A DNA stretch of 64,000 nt from Pseudomonas bijieensis (lineage in GTDB: Bacteria; Pseudomonadota; Gammaproteobacteria; Pseudomonadales; Pseudomonadaceae). This document shows positions 26,745 through 36,023 of the stretch, piece by piece. Location of the stretch: the NCBI RefSeq assembly GCF_013347965.1, contig NZ_CP048810.1, positions 6,633,501-6,697,500 on the forward strand. Direction: 5' to 3'. The number at the start of each line of letters is the position of its first letter. Within the stretch, counting starts at the first letter, position 1. Both the position numbers and the translations under genes were made by a program. A model generated the notes under the pieces. That model ran no database searches and was not told the DNA's origin. It saw only the letters and a program-made list of their open reading frames with translations.

Positions 26745-27545
26745 TTAATATTTGTAGACGATGCCCAGCCTGCCCATGATTTCCAAGGCGTTGACCAGGC
26801 CCAGACCGTTCATGGGCAGGCAGGCGAAGGCCTGGTATTCGTCGAAGTGCGTGCCAATGGCCAACAACTTCAAGTCATGGGCCTGCAGTTGGACATTGAA
26901 ATACTGCAGTAGCGCACGCTCCCAATCGTTGGCGCGATTGATGGTGTCGATGGTTTTACGTTCAGGCGCAGGGATTTCAATGCCCAGTTGCCGCAACGGG
27001 GCGAGGGCATTGACCGCATCGACTCCGTAGGACGACCACTCCTTCCATTCGAACTCCGCCAATTGATTGGCCTCGGTGAGCGCTGCCGCGACTTGCGTCC
27101 AAGCCCAATCCCATTGCCCGGTAGGCGCGGGGATGGCCTGAATGAGCGCCTGCGCGAGGTCCTCGTCGAACAGGCAATCGAACAGATCGGCCAGGGTATC
27201 GGCCAAATCGGGCTGCGACCCTTGTCCCTGGGTGTCGAGGTCGTGGCTCAAGCGCTGCCACAGACTGCCCAGCTCGTCCCAGTCCTCGTCGTCCATGTCG
27301 TCATCGATCACCTGGGCCTTATGGCCGCGCAGGTAGTCGTCCAGCCGCGTCTTGCGCACACGTACGCTGCCCTCGACGAGATCGACGTCATAGCTGCGGT
27401 AATCCAGGTAGTTGGTCTGGAAAACGATGCGGTCAGGAAATACCTCATGGGCGAGGCTTTCCTCTGCATCAAAATACGACGCGCCTTCGAAGTCGCCATG
27501 GGCGGCGATGATGCGTTGGAACGACAGTGGGTCGATTGGATTCAT
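26745..27545 (-). CDS. Uncharacterised acidic protein
   Basis: A 266-residue soluble protein with no signal peptide or membrane segment. It has an acidic cluster near 83-90 (IDDDMDDEDWDEL) and a conserved-looking C-terminus (HFDEYQAFACLPMNGLGLVN). It resembles Pseudomonas hypothetical proteins that may belong to a DUF family, but I cannot name it with confidence. The start at 27545 was chosen because the upstream 39 residues look non-coding. It is divergent from the binding-protein gene at 27754. Confidence 0.65.
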   Translation of the reverse strand: MNPIDPLSFQRIIAAHGDFEGASYFDAEESLAHEVFPDRIVFQTNYLDYRSYDVDLVEGSVRVRKTRLDDYLRGHKAQVIDDDMDDEDWDELGSLWQRLSHDLDTQGQGSQPDLADTLADLFDCLFDEDLAQALIQAIPAPTGQWDWAWTQVAAALTEANQLAEFEWKEWSSYGVDAVNALAPLRQLGIEIPAPERKTIDTINRANDWERALLQYFNVQLQAHDLKLLAIGTHFDEYQAFACLPMNGLGLVNALEIMGRLGIVYKY

Positions 27546-27753
27546 AGGGGCTGGGTCACAGGGAGGAAGGAAAGCGCCGCGCACGCTGGCCGATATCCGG
27601 TTCGCGCTGATCGTACACCAACGCTTGGAGGCTGCTAAGGGGAGGAATGTGGACTGCGTCAACTGTCGGGTGTGTGTTTGGGTCTATGCTTACCTTGTCC
27701 TTTGAGTCAGGCCCACCTATGTACGAACACCGAACAATCCGCAGGGAGCACAA

Positions 27754-28503
27754 GTGAGACATTCGATACCGGCTGCAGCGTTGCTCTGTCTATTGCTCGG
27801 CACGGTTGATGCCAGGGCCGAGGAGTATCAGGTCGTCACCGAAGAGTGGGCACCGTACAACTACCAGGAAAACAATCAGCTCACCGGCATGACCACCGAG
27901 ATCGTCCGGGCCATCATGACGCTGACCGGGAGTGATTTCGAGGTGCTGCTGCAGCCCAGCATGCGGGCCACGCAGATACTGAAGCACCGGCCCAAGACCA
28001 TTATGTACTCCCTGTTCCGAACGCCAGAGCGCGAGCCGCTGTACAAATGGGTCGGACCGATCGTGGAAGAGTCCATCCACCCCTATCAACTGGCCAATAC
28101 GCCTCCGGTGAACTCCCTGGAACAACTGCTGCACGCCCCGCAGATCACCACCCGCCACGCCGGCCTGGTGCCCCAGATGCTGCAGTCGCTGGGCTTCAAT
28201 AACCTGGACAAGAGTGCAACCGAGAGCAAGTTGCTCTACCGCATGCTGCTTGCCGGACGCACCGGCATCATCATCGGCGACACCGATGCGGGAGTGGCCT
28301 ACTACAGCCGCCAATTGAACATCGCGCCGGGCACTTTGCGGCGGATTCCTATCGAGCTGTACCGCTCATCGCTGTACATCGCCTTCAGTCCTGACAGTGA
28401 AGATGAAGTGGTGGCGGCGTGGTCACGTGCGTTGGAGCAGTTGCGCCGTTCCGGGGAGTTGGAGCGGATTCAGCGGCGGTATGAGGAGGCGGCTGGGCGG
28501 TGA
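27754..28503 (+). CDS. Periplasmic family 3 solute-binding protein
   Basis: A 249-residue protein with a Sec signal peptide (about 1-22, ending DARA) and the family 3 (PAAT) binding-protein fold, seen in EEWAPYNYQENNQLTGMTTEIV near the N-terminus. It starts with GTG at 27754 preceded by GGGAG. It has no transport genes beside it, so it may be an orphan binding protein or a sensor-type protein, as is common in Pseudomonas. The ligand is not determinable. Confidence 0.8.
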   Translation: MRHSIPAAALLCLLLGTVDARAEEYQVVTEEWAPYNYQENNQLTGMTTEIVRAIMTLTGSDFEVLLQPSMRATQILKHRPKTIMYSLFRTPEREPLYKWVGPIVEESIHPYQLANTPPVNSLEQLLHAPQITTRHAGLVPQMLQSLGFNNLDKSATESKLLYRMLLAGRTGIIIGDTDAGVAYYSRQLNIAPGTLRRIPIELYRSSLYIAFSPDSEDEVVAAWSRALEQLRRSGELERIQRRYEEAAGR

Positions 28504-28545
28504 GGAGAGATAGGAAGCTTGCTCCCGTAAGTCGTACCAGGCTTT

Positions 28546-28797
28546 TTACCGCTCTTGATAGTACTCGGCTCTACGCTTGGCATTTTCCCGCTGCACTTCT
28601 TCATGATGCTCGCGTGCTTCCCGCGCTCTCTCTTCATGGCGCTTTTGGTGTTTCCTGTCTTCGGCTCTGTCCATTTCCTGCTGGCGTTCCCAATGGCGCC
28701 TGTTTGCCTCTTGATAGTCCTTGTTTCGGTCACTGGCAAATGCACCCGCTGAGGTGAAGCCAATCCAGGTCAGTACAAAAATGGCAGCCATTTTCAT
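28546..28797 (-). CDS. Small exported charged helical protein
   Basis: An 83-residue protein with a signal peptide (residues 1-21, MKMAAIFVLTWIGFTSAGAF then AS). The mature part is almost all charged or polar (Arg, Glu, Lys, His, Gln), suggesting a long amphipathic helix or coiled coil, such as REERAREAREHHEEVQR. It resembles no family I can name. It lies between the binding protein and the siderophore receptor. Function unknown; a periplasmic metal-binding role is only a guess from the histidines and acidic residues. Confidence 0.6.
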   Translation of the reverse strand: MKMAAIFVLTWIGFTSAGAFASDRNKDYQEANRRHWERQQEMDRAEDRKHQKRHEERAREAREHHEEVQRENAKRRAEYYQER

Positions 28798-28880
28798 GTG
28801 ATTGTGTCTCTAGCGGGGATGGGGGCGTTTACGGCTTCCGGTAGACCATAAGAATGATCGTAAGTGCATGCGTTCGGCGC

Positions 28881-28910
28881 AAAGGGGGCGTTCCGAGTCA
28901 TGCCCCCTTT
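28881..28910. terminator. Bidirectional terminator-like hairpin
   Basis: AAAGGGGGC and GCCCCCTTT form a 9-bp stem with a 12-base loop, placed between the stop of the siderophore receptor (minus strand) and the small charged protein gene. T-runs are short, so strength is uncertain. Confidence 0.6.
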
Positions 28911-28921
28911 TGCCTGGTTTT

Positions 28922-31089
28922 TTAGAAACTGTACTTGGCGGTCAGCATCATATTGCGTGGGTTGCCGTAGGAGTCACCGCCATAGCTCACGGAGTTGGCG
29001 ATGGTCGAGTAGTACTGGCGGTCGAAGATGTTGTTGGCATTGACCTGCAAGTCCAGGTTCTCGCTGACCCTATAGCCGGCCATCAGGTCCGTGATGGCGT
29101 AGCTGCCCTGTTCGAGACGGTATTTACCGCCATCAGCCAACGAGATGTCGTTGTACATGCGGCTCTGCCAGGAGACGTTGCCGCCCACACGAAGTTTTTC
29201 CAGCGGGCCCTGAAAGTGGTAACTGGTGGTCAACTTGAACAGATGCTCAGGCGTGTCGGTGTCGAACTGCTTGTTCACGTTCTGTGGGTTGGCGGCATCC
29301 TTGATGGTGTGTGTGCGCGCGTAGGTATAGCCACCGCCGACTTGCCAGTTTTCGGTCAACGCGCCTTGCAGTTCGAAGTCGATACCCTGGCTGCGAATCT
29401 CGCCGGAGGCTTCATAACAGGTTGCCTGTGGGCAGTTTGCCGTAAACAGTTGTACGGCGCGGTTTTCCTGGTCAACGCGGAACAGCGCCAGGCTCGCATT
29501 CAGTGCGCCGTCGAAATATTCGCCCTTGATGCCGATCTCGTAGTTCTTGCCAATGATCGGCGTGACCGGGTTGCCGGAGGTATTCTTTTCCCGCTGCGGC
29601 GTGAAGATGTCGCTGTAGCTGACGTAGACCGAGTGATGGTCGTCCAGGTCATAGATCAAGCCAGCGTAACGGGTGACGTTACGGGTGACCTTGTAGTCGC
29701 CTTCGCCATCGCGGTTATCGTAGTCGTACCAGTCCAGGCGTCCGCCGAGGATCAACTTCAACGGGTCGGCCAGGCTCAGGCGTGTGGTGAGATAGACGCC
29801 GTCCTGAGTGGTCACCTCACGCTGGTTATCTGTGTGGACGAAGTCCGGTTTACCCGCATTGATCGGCCAATGGTGTCGTACGGGCTGTAGTTGTGGGTGG
29901 TCATGTCGTAGATGCGCTTGCTGGCGCCCACCACCAGTTCATGGGTACGCCCGAACGCCTCGAAGGGCCCACTGGCAAAGGCGTCTACGCCGGCCTGGTT
30001 TTCATCGAAGTCGGCCTGGTAAACCGTGCGGGCCAGTGTGTTGTTGACCCAGCGCGATTGATAGGAGCCGGAGAACAACGCGTTCTGTTCGGAGTAGTTG
30101 GCGTTGACCTGAAGGTTCCAGTCGTTGGCCAGGCGATGACGGACTTCGGCGAACAGCGTGTTGATCTCCTGATCCTTGTTCTCCCAATCCGTACCCGGGT
30201 TGTAGGAGCGCGGCAAGTCAAGATGATGGCCGTCCTGGCCGATCATCGAAGAGCCCCAGAAGTAATTGGTCTTGTCCTTCTGATGAGAAAAACCCAGGGT
30301 CAGGGTGGTGTCTTCGCTCAGATCCGCTTCGGTGACCGCATAGAACAGCCCGTGATCCTCCTCAACGTTGTCGATGAAGCTGTTGGCATCGCGATAAGAA
30401 GTCACGACCCGGCCGCGCAGCGTGCCGCTGTCGTTGAGTGGGCTGGAGGCATCGACCTCGCCGCGATAATCGTCCCAACTGCCGGCGGCACCGGTCAGGG
30501 TGACTTTCTGCTCGGCCAATGGCCGCTTGCGTATCAGGTTGATGGCAGCCGATGGGTTGCCTGCCCCCGTCACCAGGCCGGTGGCACCGCGCACCACCTC
30601 GACTCGATCAAACATCGCCAAGTTAGGCTGGGAACCGACGTTAACGCCGTCGTAGCCGCTCGGGATGCCGTCATACATCAAGTTGTCGATTTCAAAACCG
30701 CGCGCCTTGTAAGTCTGCCGGCCAGGACCGCTGGAAAAGTCCAGGAACAAGCCGGGCGTCGCCTTGACCACGTCGTTGATGCTGGTCATCGTCTGGTCGT
30801 CCATGCGCTGACGCGTAATCACGGTGACGGCCTGCGGAGTTTCACGCATCGTCAGCGGGAGTTTGGTCGCGGTCGACATTGCGCCGGTGGTGTAGGACTC
30901 GGTGCCTTCCGTGGTACTCCCCAGTTGGCCACTACCGGTGACCTCGGTCGCGCCTAGCTCCAAGACGGCTGGAGGGGCGCCGCTGCTGTCATAGGCAAAG
31001 GCCGGAGCCAGGGTGGCCATGCAGATAGCCATGGCCAAAAGATCGCGGGCAGGGTTGAAGTAACGCGGTGGGGTGGCACAAATCGACAT
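28922..31089 (-). pseudogene. TonB-dependent siderophore receptor, single frameshift
   Basis: Two overlapping readings make one receptor. The first 425 residues start at 31089 with a signal peptide (about 1-32) and the plug domain (VTVITRQRMDDQTMTSINDV; VEVVRGATGLVTGAGNPSA). The frame is lost at about 29863-29870 (ATTGGCCGATC) where one base seems missing, and the barrel continues in the other frame to a canonical ending in KYSF. The two halves together are of FhuE/FpvA-type size. A Fur-like operator lies upstream. It is either a genuine pseudogene or a sequencing error. Confidence 0.82.
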
Positions 31090-31103
31090 GAACCGATCCT
31101 GAT

Positions 31104-31132
31104 ATGCTAATGATTGTGAGAATGATTAGCAT
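31104..31132. promoter_or_regulatory. Fur-like iron box
   Basis: An AT-rich inverted repeat ATGCTAAT...ATTAGCAT (31104-31111 and 31125-31132) with inner GAATGAT-type hexamers lies 15 bases upstream of the siderophore receptor start. It fits the repeated NATNAT pattern of Pseudomonas Fur sites and predicts iron repression. Confidence 0.65.
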
Positions 31133-31293
31133 TAAGTATCACAGGATTTGTCCGGACGATAAAGCTTGTTGCGGCTGGACTACGTTTTGGGAGAAGAGGA
31201 TTGCGTGACGGTATGAACAGGTTGTCTGGGCAGTGAGGTCGCAGAATCGCGAGAGCCGACTGCACAATTTTTCACGCTCTGCGCAAACTGAAA

Positions 31294-31668
31294 TTAGTTG
31301 CCTCGGCCACCACCAAACGACCATTCATCGTTGGCCGTAGTGGTGATCACTACCATTACATCCTCGGCATTGAGACCTGGCGCATGTCTCAGTTTCTCCA
31401 CCAGATCGCGGTAGAAACGCTGTTTCGTCTCGATGCTTCGAGGACGGCCGGCGGTAATCGTGATCAGCACAAAGTCATGGCTACGGGGCCCACCCAGGTA
31501 GTCTGGATCAAATATCAGCTCGCCCACTTCATGCTGGTGAATGACTTGGAAACGATCGGCCTTCGGCACCTCGAAGCTATCAACCAAGGCGTCATGCAAG
31601 CCTTGGGACAATGCCTGTAAATACTCGGCTGACTTCCCTCGGTGCAATGAAATACGTGAAAACGGCAT
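31294..31668 (-). CDS. Tautomerase superfamily protein
   Basis: A 124-residue protein starting MPFSRI, so processing exposes the catalytic Pro1 used by 4-oxalocrotonate tautomerase relatives. The C-terminal half (HDFVLITITAGR; VMVVITTTANDEWSFGGG) matches the larger tautomerase/MIF-like subgroup. The ATG at 31668 is required to place Pro at position 2. It is divergent from a LysR gene, which probably controls it. The substrate is unknown; a keto-enol acid is likely by family. Confidence 0.85.
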   Translation of the reverse strand: MPFSRISLHRGKSAEYLQALSQGLHDALVDSFEVPKADRFQVIHQHEVGELIFDPDYLGGPRSHDFVLITITAGRPRSIETKQRFYRDLVEKLRHAPGLNAEDVMVVITTTANDEWSFGGGRGN

Positions 31669-31706
31669 GATGTTTTTCCTCTGATTGGTTAATCGACAGG
31701 GACAAA

Positions 31707-31745
31707 CTATCAAGTCGCGATGGTTCCGAATATTAGATTTGATAG
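31707..31745. promoter_or_regulatory. Possible LysR operator (CTATCAA...TTGATAG)
   Basis: Perfect 7-bp inverted repeat with arms at 31707-31713 and 31739-31745 in the divergent region between the tautomerase and the LysR gene. Spacing between arms is 25 bp, longer than a single T-N11-A site, so this may be two operators. Confidence 0.3.
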
Positions 31746-31764
31746 AGTGGATCATCCCAAATTA

Positions 31765-32652
31765 ATGGACTATCCCATGCGTCGTCCGACCTTCGATCTT
31801 GATGTATTGCGCACTTTCGTCACCGGCGTGGAGTTCAATAGCTTTGCCAAAGCGGCGGATCGTCTCGGTCGATCGACTTCCGCCGTGAGTGCTCAATTGA
31901 AGAAACTCGAGGAGCAGATCGGTACTCCGGTATTGGTCAAATCCGGTCGAGGGTTAGTCTTGACGCCCATAGGTGAATCATTGCTCAGCCATGCCCGGCG
32001 TTTGCTGGAATTGAACGATGGCATTTTCCAGACCCTGCATGAAAGCCAAGCCGCTGGGACAATTCGCTTCGGGCTTCAAGAAGACTTCGGGGAACATTTA
32101 CTGAGCGAGATCCTCCGACGCTTTGTCCAGACTTACCCGATGGTAACTCTCGAAGTCAGGATCGCGCGTAACGCCGAACTGCTTGCGTTGGTCGAAAGTG
32201 CCGGCCTGGACTTAGCCCTGACATGGGACACAGGGCACACCTCGCCCTATGCCACGCGACTGGGCGAAACACAGATGTACTGGATCGGGCTTCGTGACAC
32301 ACCGTCACTGACCCACCTTGCTGACTCTCCGCTGCCATTGATCATGTTCGACGCGCCTTGCGTGTTGCGTAGCGCTGCCACACAGGCACTGGATGCCGCG
32401 CAAATTCCCTGGCGAATCGCCCTGACCAGCCCCAGCGTTGGTGGTCTCTGGGCGGCTGTCGCGGCAGGCTTGGGCCTGACGCTGCGAACCCGCATTGGGC
32501 TGCCGAGTCATCTCGCCGTCATGTCCGGCTTGCCGACCGTACCAAGCCTTGGCTATGTGCTTCACAGCAGCGGAGAAGAGCCGACACCCGCCATCAAACA
32601 ACTGGCTGCGTTGATCAAAACGAGTCTGCAGGAGCAGACGTTCGGTTTGTAA
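31765..32652 (+). CDS. LysR family transcriptional regulator
   Basis: A LysR protein of 295 residues from ATG 31765. The helix-turn-helix is near residues 20-60 (NSFAKAADRLGRSTSAVSAQLKKLE) and a normal effector domain follows. ATG 31777 is an alternative; neither has a strong ribosome-binding site. It is divergent from the tautomerase gene and probably regulates it. The 269 bases to the next convergent gene hold no recognised gene. Confidence 0.9.
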   Translation: MDYPMRRPTFDLDVLRTFVTGVEFNSFAKAADRLGRSTSAVSAQLKKLEEQIGTPVLVKSGRGLVLTPIGESLLSHARRLLELNDGIFQTLHESQAAGTIRFGLQEDFGEHLLSEILRRFVQTYPMVTLEVRIARNAELLALVESAGLDLALTWDTGHTSPYATRLGETQMYWIGLRDTPSLTHLADSPLPLIMFDAPCVLRSAATQALDAAQIPWRIALTSPSVGGLWAAVAAGLGLTLRTRIGLPSHLAVMSGLPTVPSLGYVLHSSGEEPTPAIKQLAALIKTSLQEQTFGL

Positions 32653-32921
32653 CCGTGCGAGGCTTTTTCACAACTGGAGCTGCTGCTCTGAACGCTGCTG
32701 GCGGTAAGCCAAACCCCCGTGCGTAATTACGGCTCAATTACGTAGCGCTTTCACAACCAACCCCGAACGCCGCATGGGTGACACTTTTGGCATTGGCGAC
32801 CATGAGTGTCCGCGCCTGAAGCAGGCGAACCCTTTTCTGATACTCGCATGGTTGCCGAGTATGCCAAGGCATTGGGGCTGGACGTTGGGCTGCGGCGAGC
32901 CCCTTTCATTTAGTGACCAGC

Positions 32922-33623
32922 TTAACGCTGATAAGCCAAAAGCCGGCGCTCAGCCAATCGGAATACACCCACCAACGCGCACGCCAGCGACATGTAGAGC
33001 AGGGCGGCGATGCCATAGGCCTGGAAGGTCTTGAAGGTGGCGGCGTTAACATCTGCCGCGATTTTAAGGATGTCAGGAACGGTCGCGGTAAAGGCGATGG
33101 CCGTGGCGTGCAGGACGAAGATCACTTCGTTGCTGTAGGCCGGAAGTGCCCGGCGCAGCATGCTCGGTATCAACACCAGAATGAACAATTGGCTGCGGGT
33201 CATGCCCAGGGCCAGCGCCGCCTCGATCTCACCGCGTGGGGTGGTGCGCAGTACGCCGGCGAGAATCTCGATGGTGTAGGCGCAGGTGTTCAAGGCCAGC
33301 GCCAGGATCACGCAATGCATGCCGTCACGAAAAAACCACCACAGGCTCGGCGACTCCCTGACCAGGCTCAGGCTTGCCAGGCCGCTGTAGATGATCAGCA
33401 GTTGCACGAACAGCGGCGTGCCGCGAAACACCAGGGTGTAAAGCTGTACAGGCAGCGCCAGCCAACGATTGCCGTAGGTGCGAACCAGCGCCAGGGGGAT
33501 CGCCGCGGCCAGGCCGATAACGGCGGACGTCACTAACAGCCACAAGGTGACGGACAAACCACTCCAGCGATAACCGTCGGACCAGAGGAAGTTCGGCCCG
33601 AACTCTTTGAGTATCTCGATCAT
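32922..33623 (-). CDS. Amino-acid ABC transporter permease, HisM type
   Basis: A 233-residue inner-membrane permease of the polar amino acid uptake family. It has several hydrophobic segments and the cytoplasmic EAA-like loop GEIEAALALGMTRSQLFILVLIP. It overlaps the HisQ-type permease by an ATGA. It is the last gene of the fructosamine operon; no ATPase gene follows. It must form the heterodimeric channel with the next gene and borrow an ATPase encoded elsewhere. Confidence 0.9.
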   Translation of the reverse strand: MIEILKEFGPNFLWSDGYRWSGLSVTLWLLVTSAVIGLAAAIPLALVRTYGNRWLALPVQLYTLVFRGTPLFVQLLIIYSGLASLSLVRESPSLWWFFRDGMHCVILALALNTCAYTIEILAGVLRTTPRGEIEAALALGMTRSQLFILVLIPSMLRRALPAYSNEVIFVLHATAIAFTATVPDILKIAADVNAATFKTFQAYGIAALLYMSLACALVGVFRLAERRLLAYQR

Positions 33624-34309
33624 GACACGCTCCGCCGCGGTTCGATGCTGTAGCGCCGTTCAAGGTGCTTGAGGGCCAGGCTGGAGAGGATTGCAAAGGC
33701 CAGGAAGATCGTCGCAATCACCAGGTAGAAGAACATCTGCCTTGAGGTCGCGTTGCCCGCTTGTTTGGCGACCTGAACCATGTCATTGAGGCCCAGCAGC
33801 GATATCAGGCCGGCACTTTTCAAGAGCACTTGCCAGATGTTGCCGATGCCAGGCAATGCGAACCGCATCATCTGCGGCAGGCGGATGCGCCGCAGTACCT
33901 GCCAATGACTCATGCCATAAGCCCGGGCCGCTTCCAGTTGGCCGAACGGAATCGCCTGGAAGGCGCCACGAAAGGTTTCGGCGCAATAGGCACCGTAAAT
34001 GAAGCCTAAGGTGCCGATCGCAGTGCCGTAAGGGTTCAACTGCCACGACTCGCGGCCGAACGCGTCTGCCACCTGGTTGAGTCCGATCTGCGCGCTGTAA
34101 TAGATCAGCAGCATCAGAACCAGGTCCGGCACACTGCGCACCAGCGTGGTGTAGACCGTTGCGACCAGCCGTAGCGGCGCCACTGGCGAGAGTTTCGCCA
34201 AGGCCCCGAGCAGGCCAAGCACGATGGCGACGCAGGCGGCCCACGTGGCCACTTGGACGGTCAACCACGCACCCTGGAAAATGAGATAGCCGTACCCTTC
34301 GAGAAACAT
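33620..34309 (-). CDS. Amino-acid ABC transporter permease, HisQ type
   Basis: A 229-residue permease partner of the HisM-type protein. It shows the family motif TLVRSVPDLVLMLLIYY and the EAA loop GQLEAARAYGMSHWQVLRRIRLP. It ends with four-base overlap with the HisM-type gene and starts 24 bases after the binding-protein stop. Together with the HisJ-like protein it imports the fructosamine-type substrate inferred for the operon. Confidence 0.9.
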   Translation of the reverse strand: MFLEGYGYLIFQGAWLTVQVATWAACVAIVLGLLGALAKLSPVAPLRLVATVYTTLVRSVPDLVLMLLIYYSAQIGLNQVADAFGRESWQLNPYGTAIGTLGFIYGAYCAETFRGAFQAIPFGQLEAARAYGMSHWQVLRRIRLPQMMRFALPGIGNIWQVLLKSAGLISLLGLNDMVQVAKQAGNATSRQMFFYLVIATIFLAFAILSSLALKHLERRYSIEPRRSVS

Positions 34310-34333
34310 GCTTTCGGGCTCCGCGCGGGTGGT

Positions 34334-35104
34334 TTATTTCGGCGAAATGTCGAAGTCGAAGTACTTTCTGGCGATGCGCTCATAGGTGCCGTTGCGGTGC
34401 AGCCGTTCGAGCGCCTGATTGATTTCTCCGGCCAGCGCGGTATCGTTTTTACGCAAACCGATGCCGGTGCCCGGACCGAAGATCTCCGGTGACTTGACCA
34501 CCTCGCCGGCATAGCCGAAGCCCTTGCCCATCGGCTTTTTCAGTAGGCCTTCGGAGACGGCGATGGCATCGTCGAACGCCGCATCCAGCCGACCGTTGAT
34601 CAAGTCCGAATAGGTCAGGTCACTGCTTTGATAAGGCACCACTTCCACACCCTTAAGGCCCCACATCCGCTTGGCATAGGTTTCGAACACGCTGCCTTGT
34701 TGCACGCCGATGCGCTTGCCGCGCAAGGATTCGGCCGTGGGTTGCAACTGGCTGCCTTGCGGGGCCACCAGGCGTGCCGGGGTGTCGTACAGGGTGTTGG
34801 AGAAGGCGATTTCGGCTTTGCGGGCTTCAGTGATCGAGAGGGCGGAGAGTATCCCGTCGAATTTCCTGCCCTTGAGGGCCGAGATCATGCCATCGAAGGC
34901 GTTTTCGACCCAGACGCAACGGCGTTGCAACTCGCTGCACAGGCTTTCGCCCAGCTCGATATCGAAACCTGTCAGCGAGCCGTCCGGTCGCTTGGACTCA
35001 AAGGGCGGGTAGGTGGGGTCGACCCCGAAACGCAGCTCTTCGCTGGCGCCCCAGGTCATCAGCGGGCTGGCCACAAGCAACAAACCGATCAGACATTTTT
35101 TCAT
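34334..35104 (-). CDS. Amino-acid-type ABC substrate-binding protein (HisJ-like)
   Basis: A 256-residue periplasmic protein with a Sec signal (MKKCLIGLLLVASPLMTWGA, cleaved near 20) and a family 3 binding domain (PTYPPFESKRPDGSLTGFDI and the ALKGRKFDGILSALS segment). ATG 35104 restores the signal peptide; the longer reading would remove it. Together with two PAAT permeases and FrlB/FrlD it probably binds a glycated amino acid such as fructoselysine, fructose-asparagine or deoxyfructosyl-glutamate. Confidence 0.88.
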   Translation of the reverse strand: MKKCLIGLLLVASPLMTWGASEELRFGVDPTYPPFESKRPDGSLTGFDIELGESLCSELQRRCVWVENAFDGMISALKGRKFDGILSALSITEARKAEIAFSNTLYDTPARLVAPQGSQLQPTAESLRGKRIGVQQGSVFETYAKRMWGLKGVEVVPYQSSDLTYSDLINGRLDAAFDDAIAVSEGLLKKPMGKGFGYAGEVVKSPEIFGPGTGIGLRKNDTALAGEINQALERLHRNGTYERIARKYFDFDISPK

Positions 35105-35166
35105 CGACAGGGTATCCACGATAGGTTGGTAGAACCGTCCCGGAAAGGGGGGCGGGGCAGCACGCA

Positions 35167-36021
35167 TCAGCCTTGATTGTTCAAGGCGTGTTTCAGTTCT
35201 TCGGCGCGTTGGGTGTCTACGGTTCGTCCATGGCCAAAGCCACCGTCCCAGCCGCACACCTGGCCGGCATGATCGACGCCCCGTGCAAGGCACCCGGCGA
35301 GGCTGTGCCGGGCTTGCCATGCCAACAGGAACGCGGCGATAAAGCCGTCGCCGGCGCCCATGCTGTCGACGAACGCGCAGGGCCTCGCGGCCTGTTCATA
35401 CACACCCTGTGCATCGACTGCGAGAGCGCCTTGGGCGCCACGGGTGATGACTACCGTCGCCGGGCCCATCGCCCGCATCGAATCCGCCAGTTCACGCGCT
35501 TCGCTTGACGACAGATCGGCCGACGAAAAAAAAGCGATGTCCACTTGCTGGATCAGCGCCTGCCAATCGAACTCGACCCAGTTGTCCGAGAAGTCGAATG
35601 ACAGGCAGCCACTGGCCTGGCGAATCTTCGCCAGTTGGCTTTCAAGACCGCTGTAGAGGCTGCTGTGTGCCAGCGGGAATTGCGCGAGATAGGCCAGGTC
35701 GTCAGCATCGAGTCGCAGTTGACGACACACGCCCGGATCGCTGCCAAGAAACACCCGTTCGCCCGCGATACTGTCGACACACGCCCAGCCATTGGCCCCC
35801 ATCAGCGTTCTGCAGCGCGATGCATCGACGCCTTCCTGTTGCAGGCAATCGAGCAGGTACTGGCCGTGCCGGTCATCACCAACGCAGCCCAGGTAGGCAC
35901 TGCGAGCACCCAGCCGGGCGGCAAATACCGAGACGTTGAGTGCATTGCCACCGGGGTATTCGATGTTCCGGTCCAGGTACACATCCAGGGTGTTGTCGCC
36001 GACCGCGATCAGGCTGGCCAT
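35167..36021 (-). CDS. frlD: FrlD-like fructosamine 6-kinase (PfkB family)
   Basis: A 284-residue ribokinase-type sugar kinase with the N-terminal PGGNALNVSVFAARLG motif and the C-terminal catalytic DSMGAGDGF signature. It matches FrlD, which phosphorylates fructoselysine at C6. ATG 36021 begins two bases after the upstream stop; a GTG at 36042 is possible but would overlap FrlB further. Next to FrlB it makes a two-step kinase-deglycase pathway yielding glucose 6-phosphate and an amino acid. The exact Amadori substrate is unproven. Confidence 0.82.
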   Translation of the reverse strand: MASLIAVGDNTLDVYLDRNIEYPGGNALNVSVFAARLGARSAYLGCVGDDRHGQYLLDCLQQEGVDASRCRTLMGANGWACVDSIAGERVFLGSDPGVCRQLRLDADDLAYLAQFPLAHSSLYSGLESQLAKIRQASGCLSFDFSDNWVEFDWQALIQQVDIAFFSSADLSSSEARELADSMRAMGPATVVITRGAQGALAVDAQGVYEQAARPCAFVDSMGAGDGFIAAFLLAWQARHSLAGCLARGVDHAGQVCGWDGGFGHGRTVDTQRAEELKHALNNQG

Positions 36022-36023
36022 GC

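Noticed and set aside
32806..32913. 35-codon frame ending GLDVGLRRAPFI
   Set aside because: It might be a remnant of a decayed gene, but has no ribosome-binding site and no recognisable family; too short to support.
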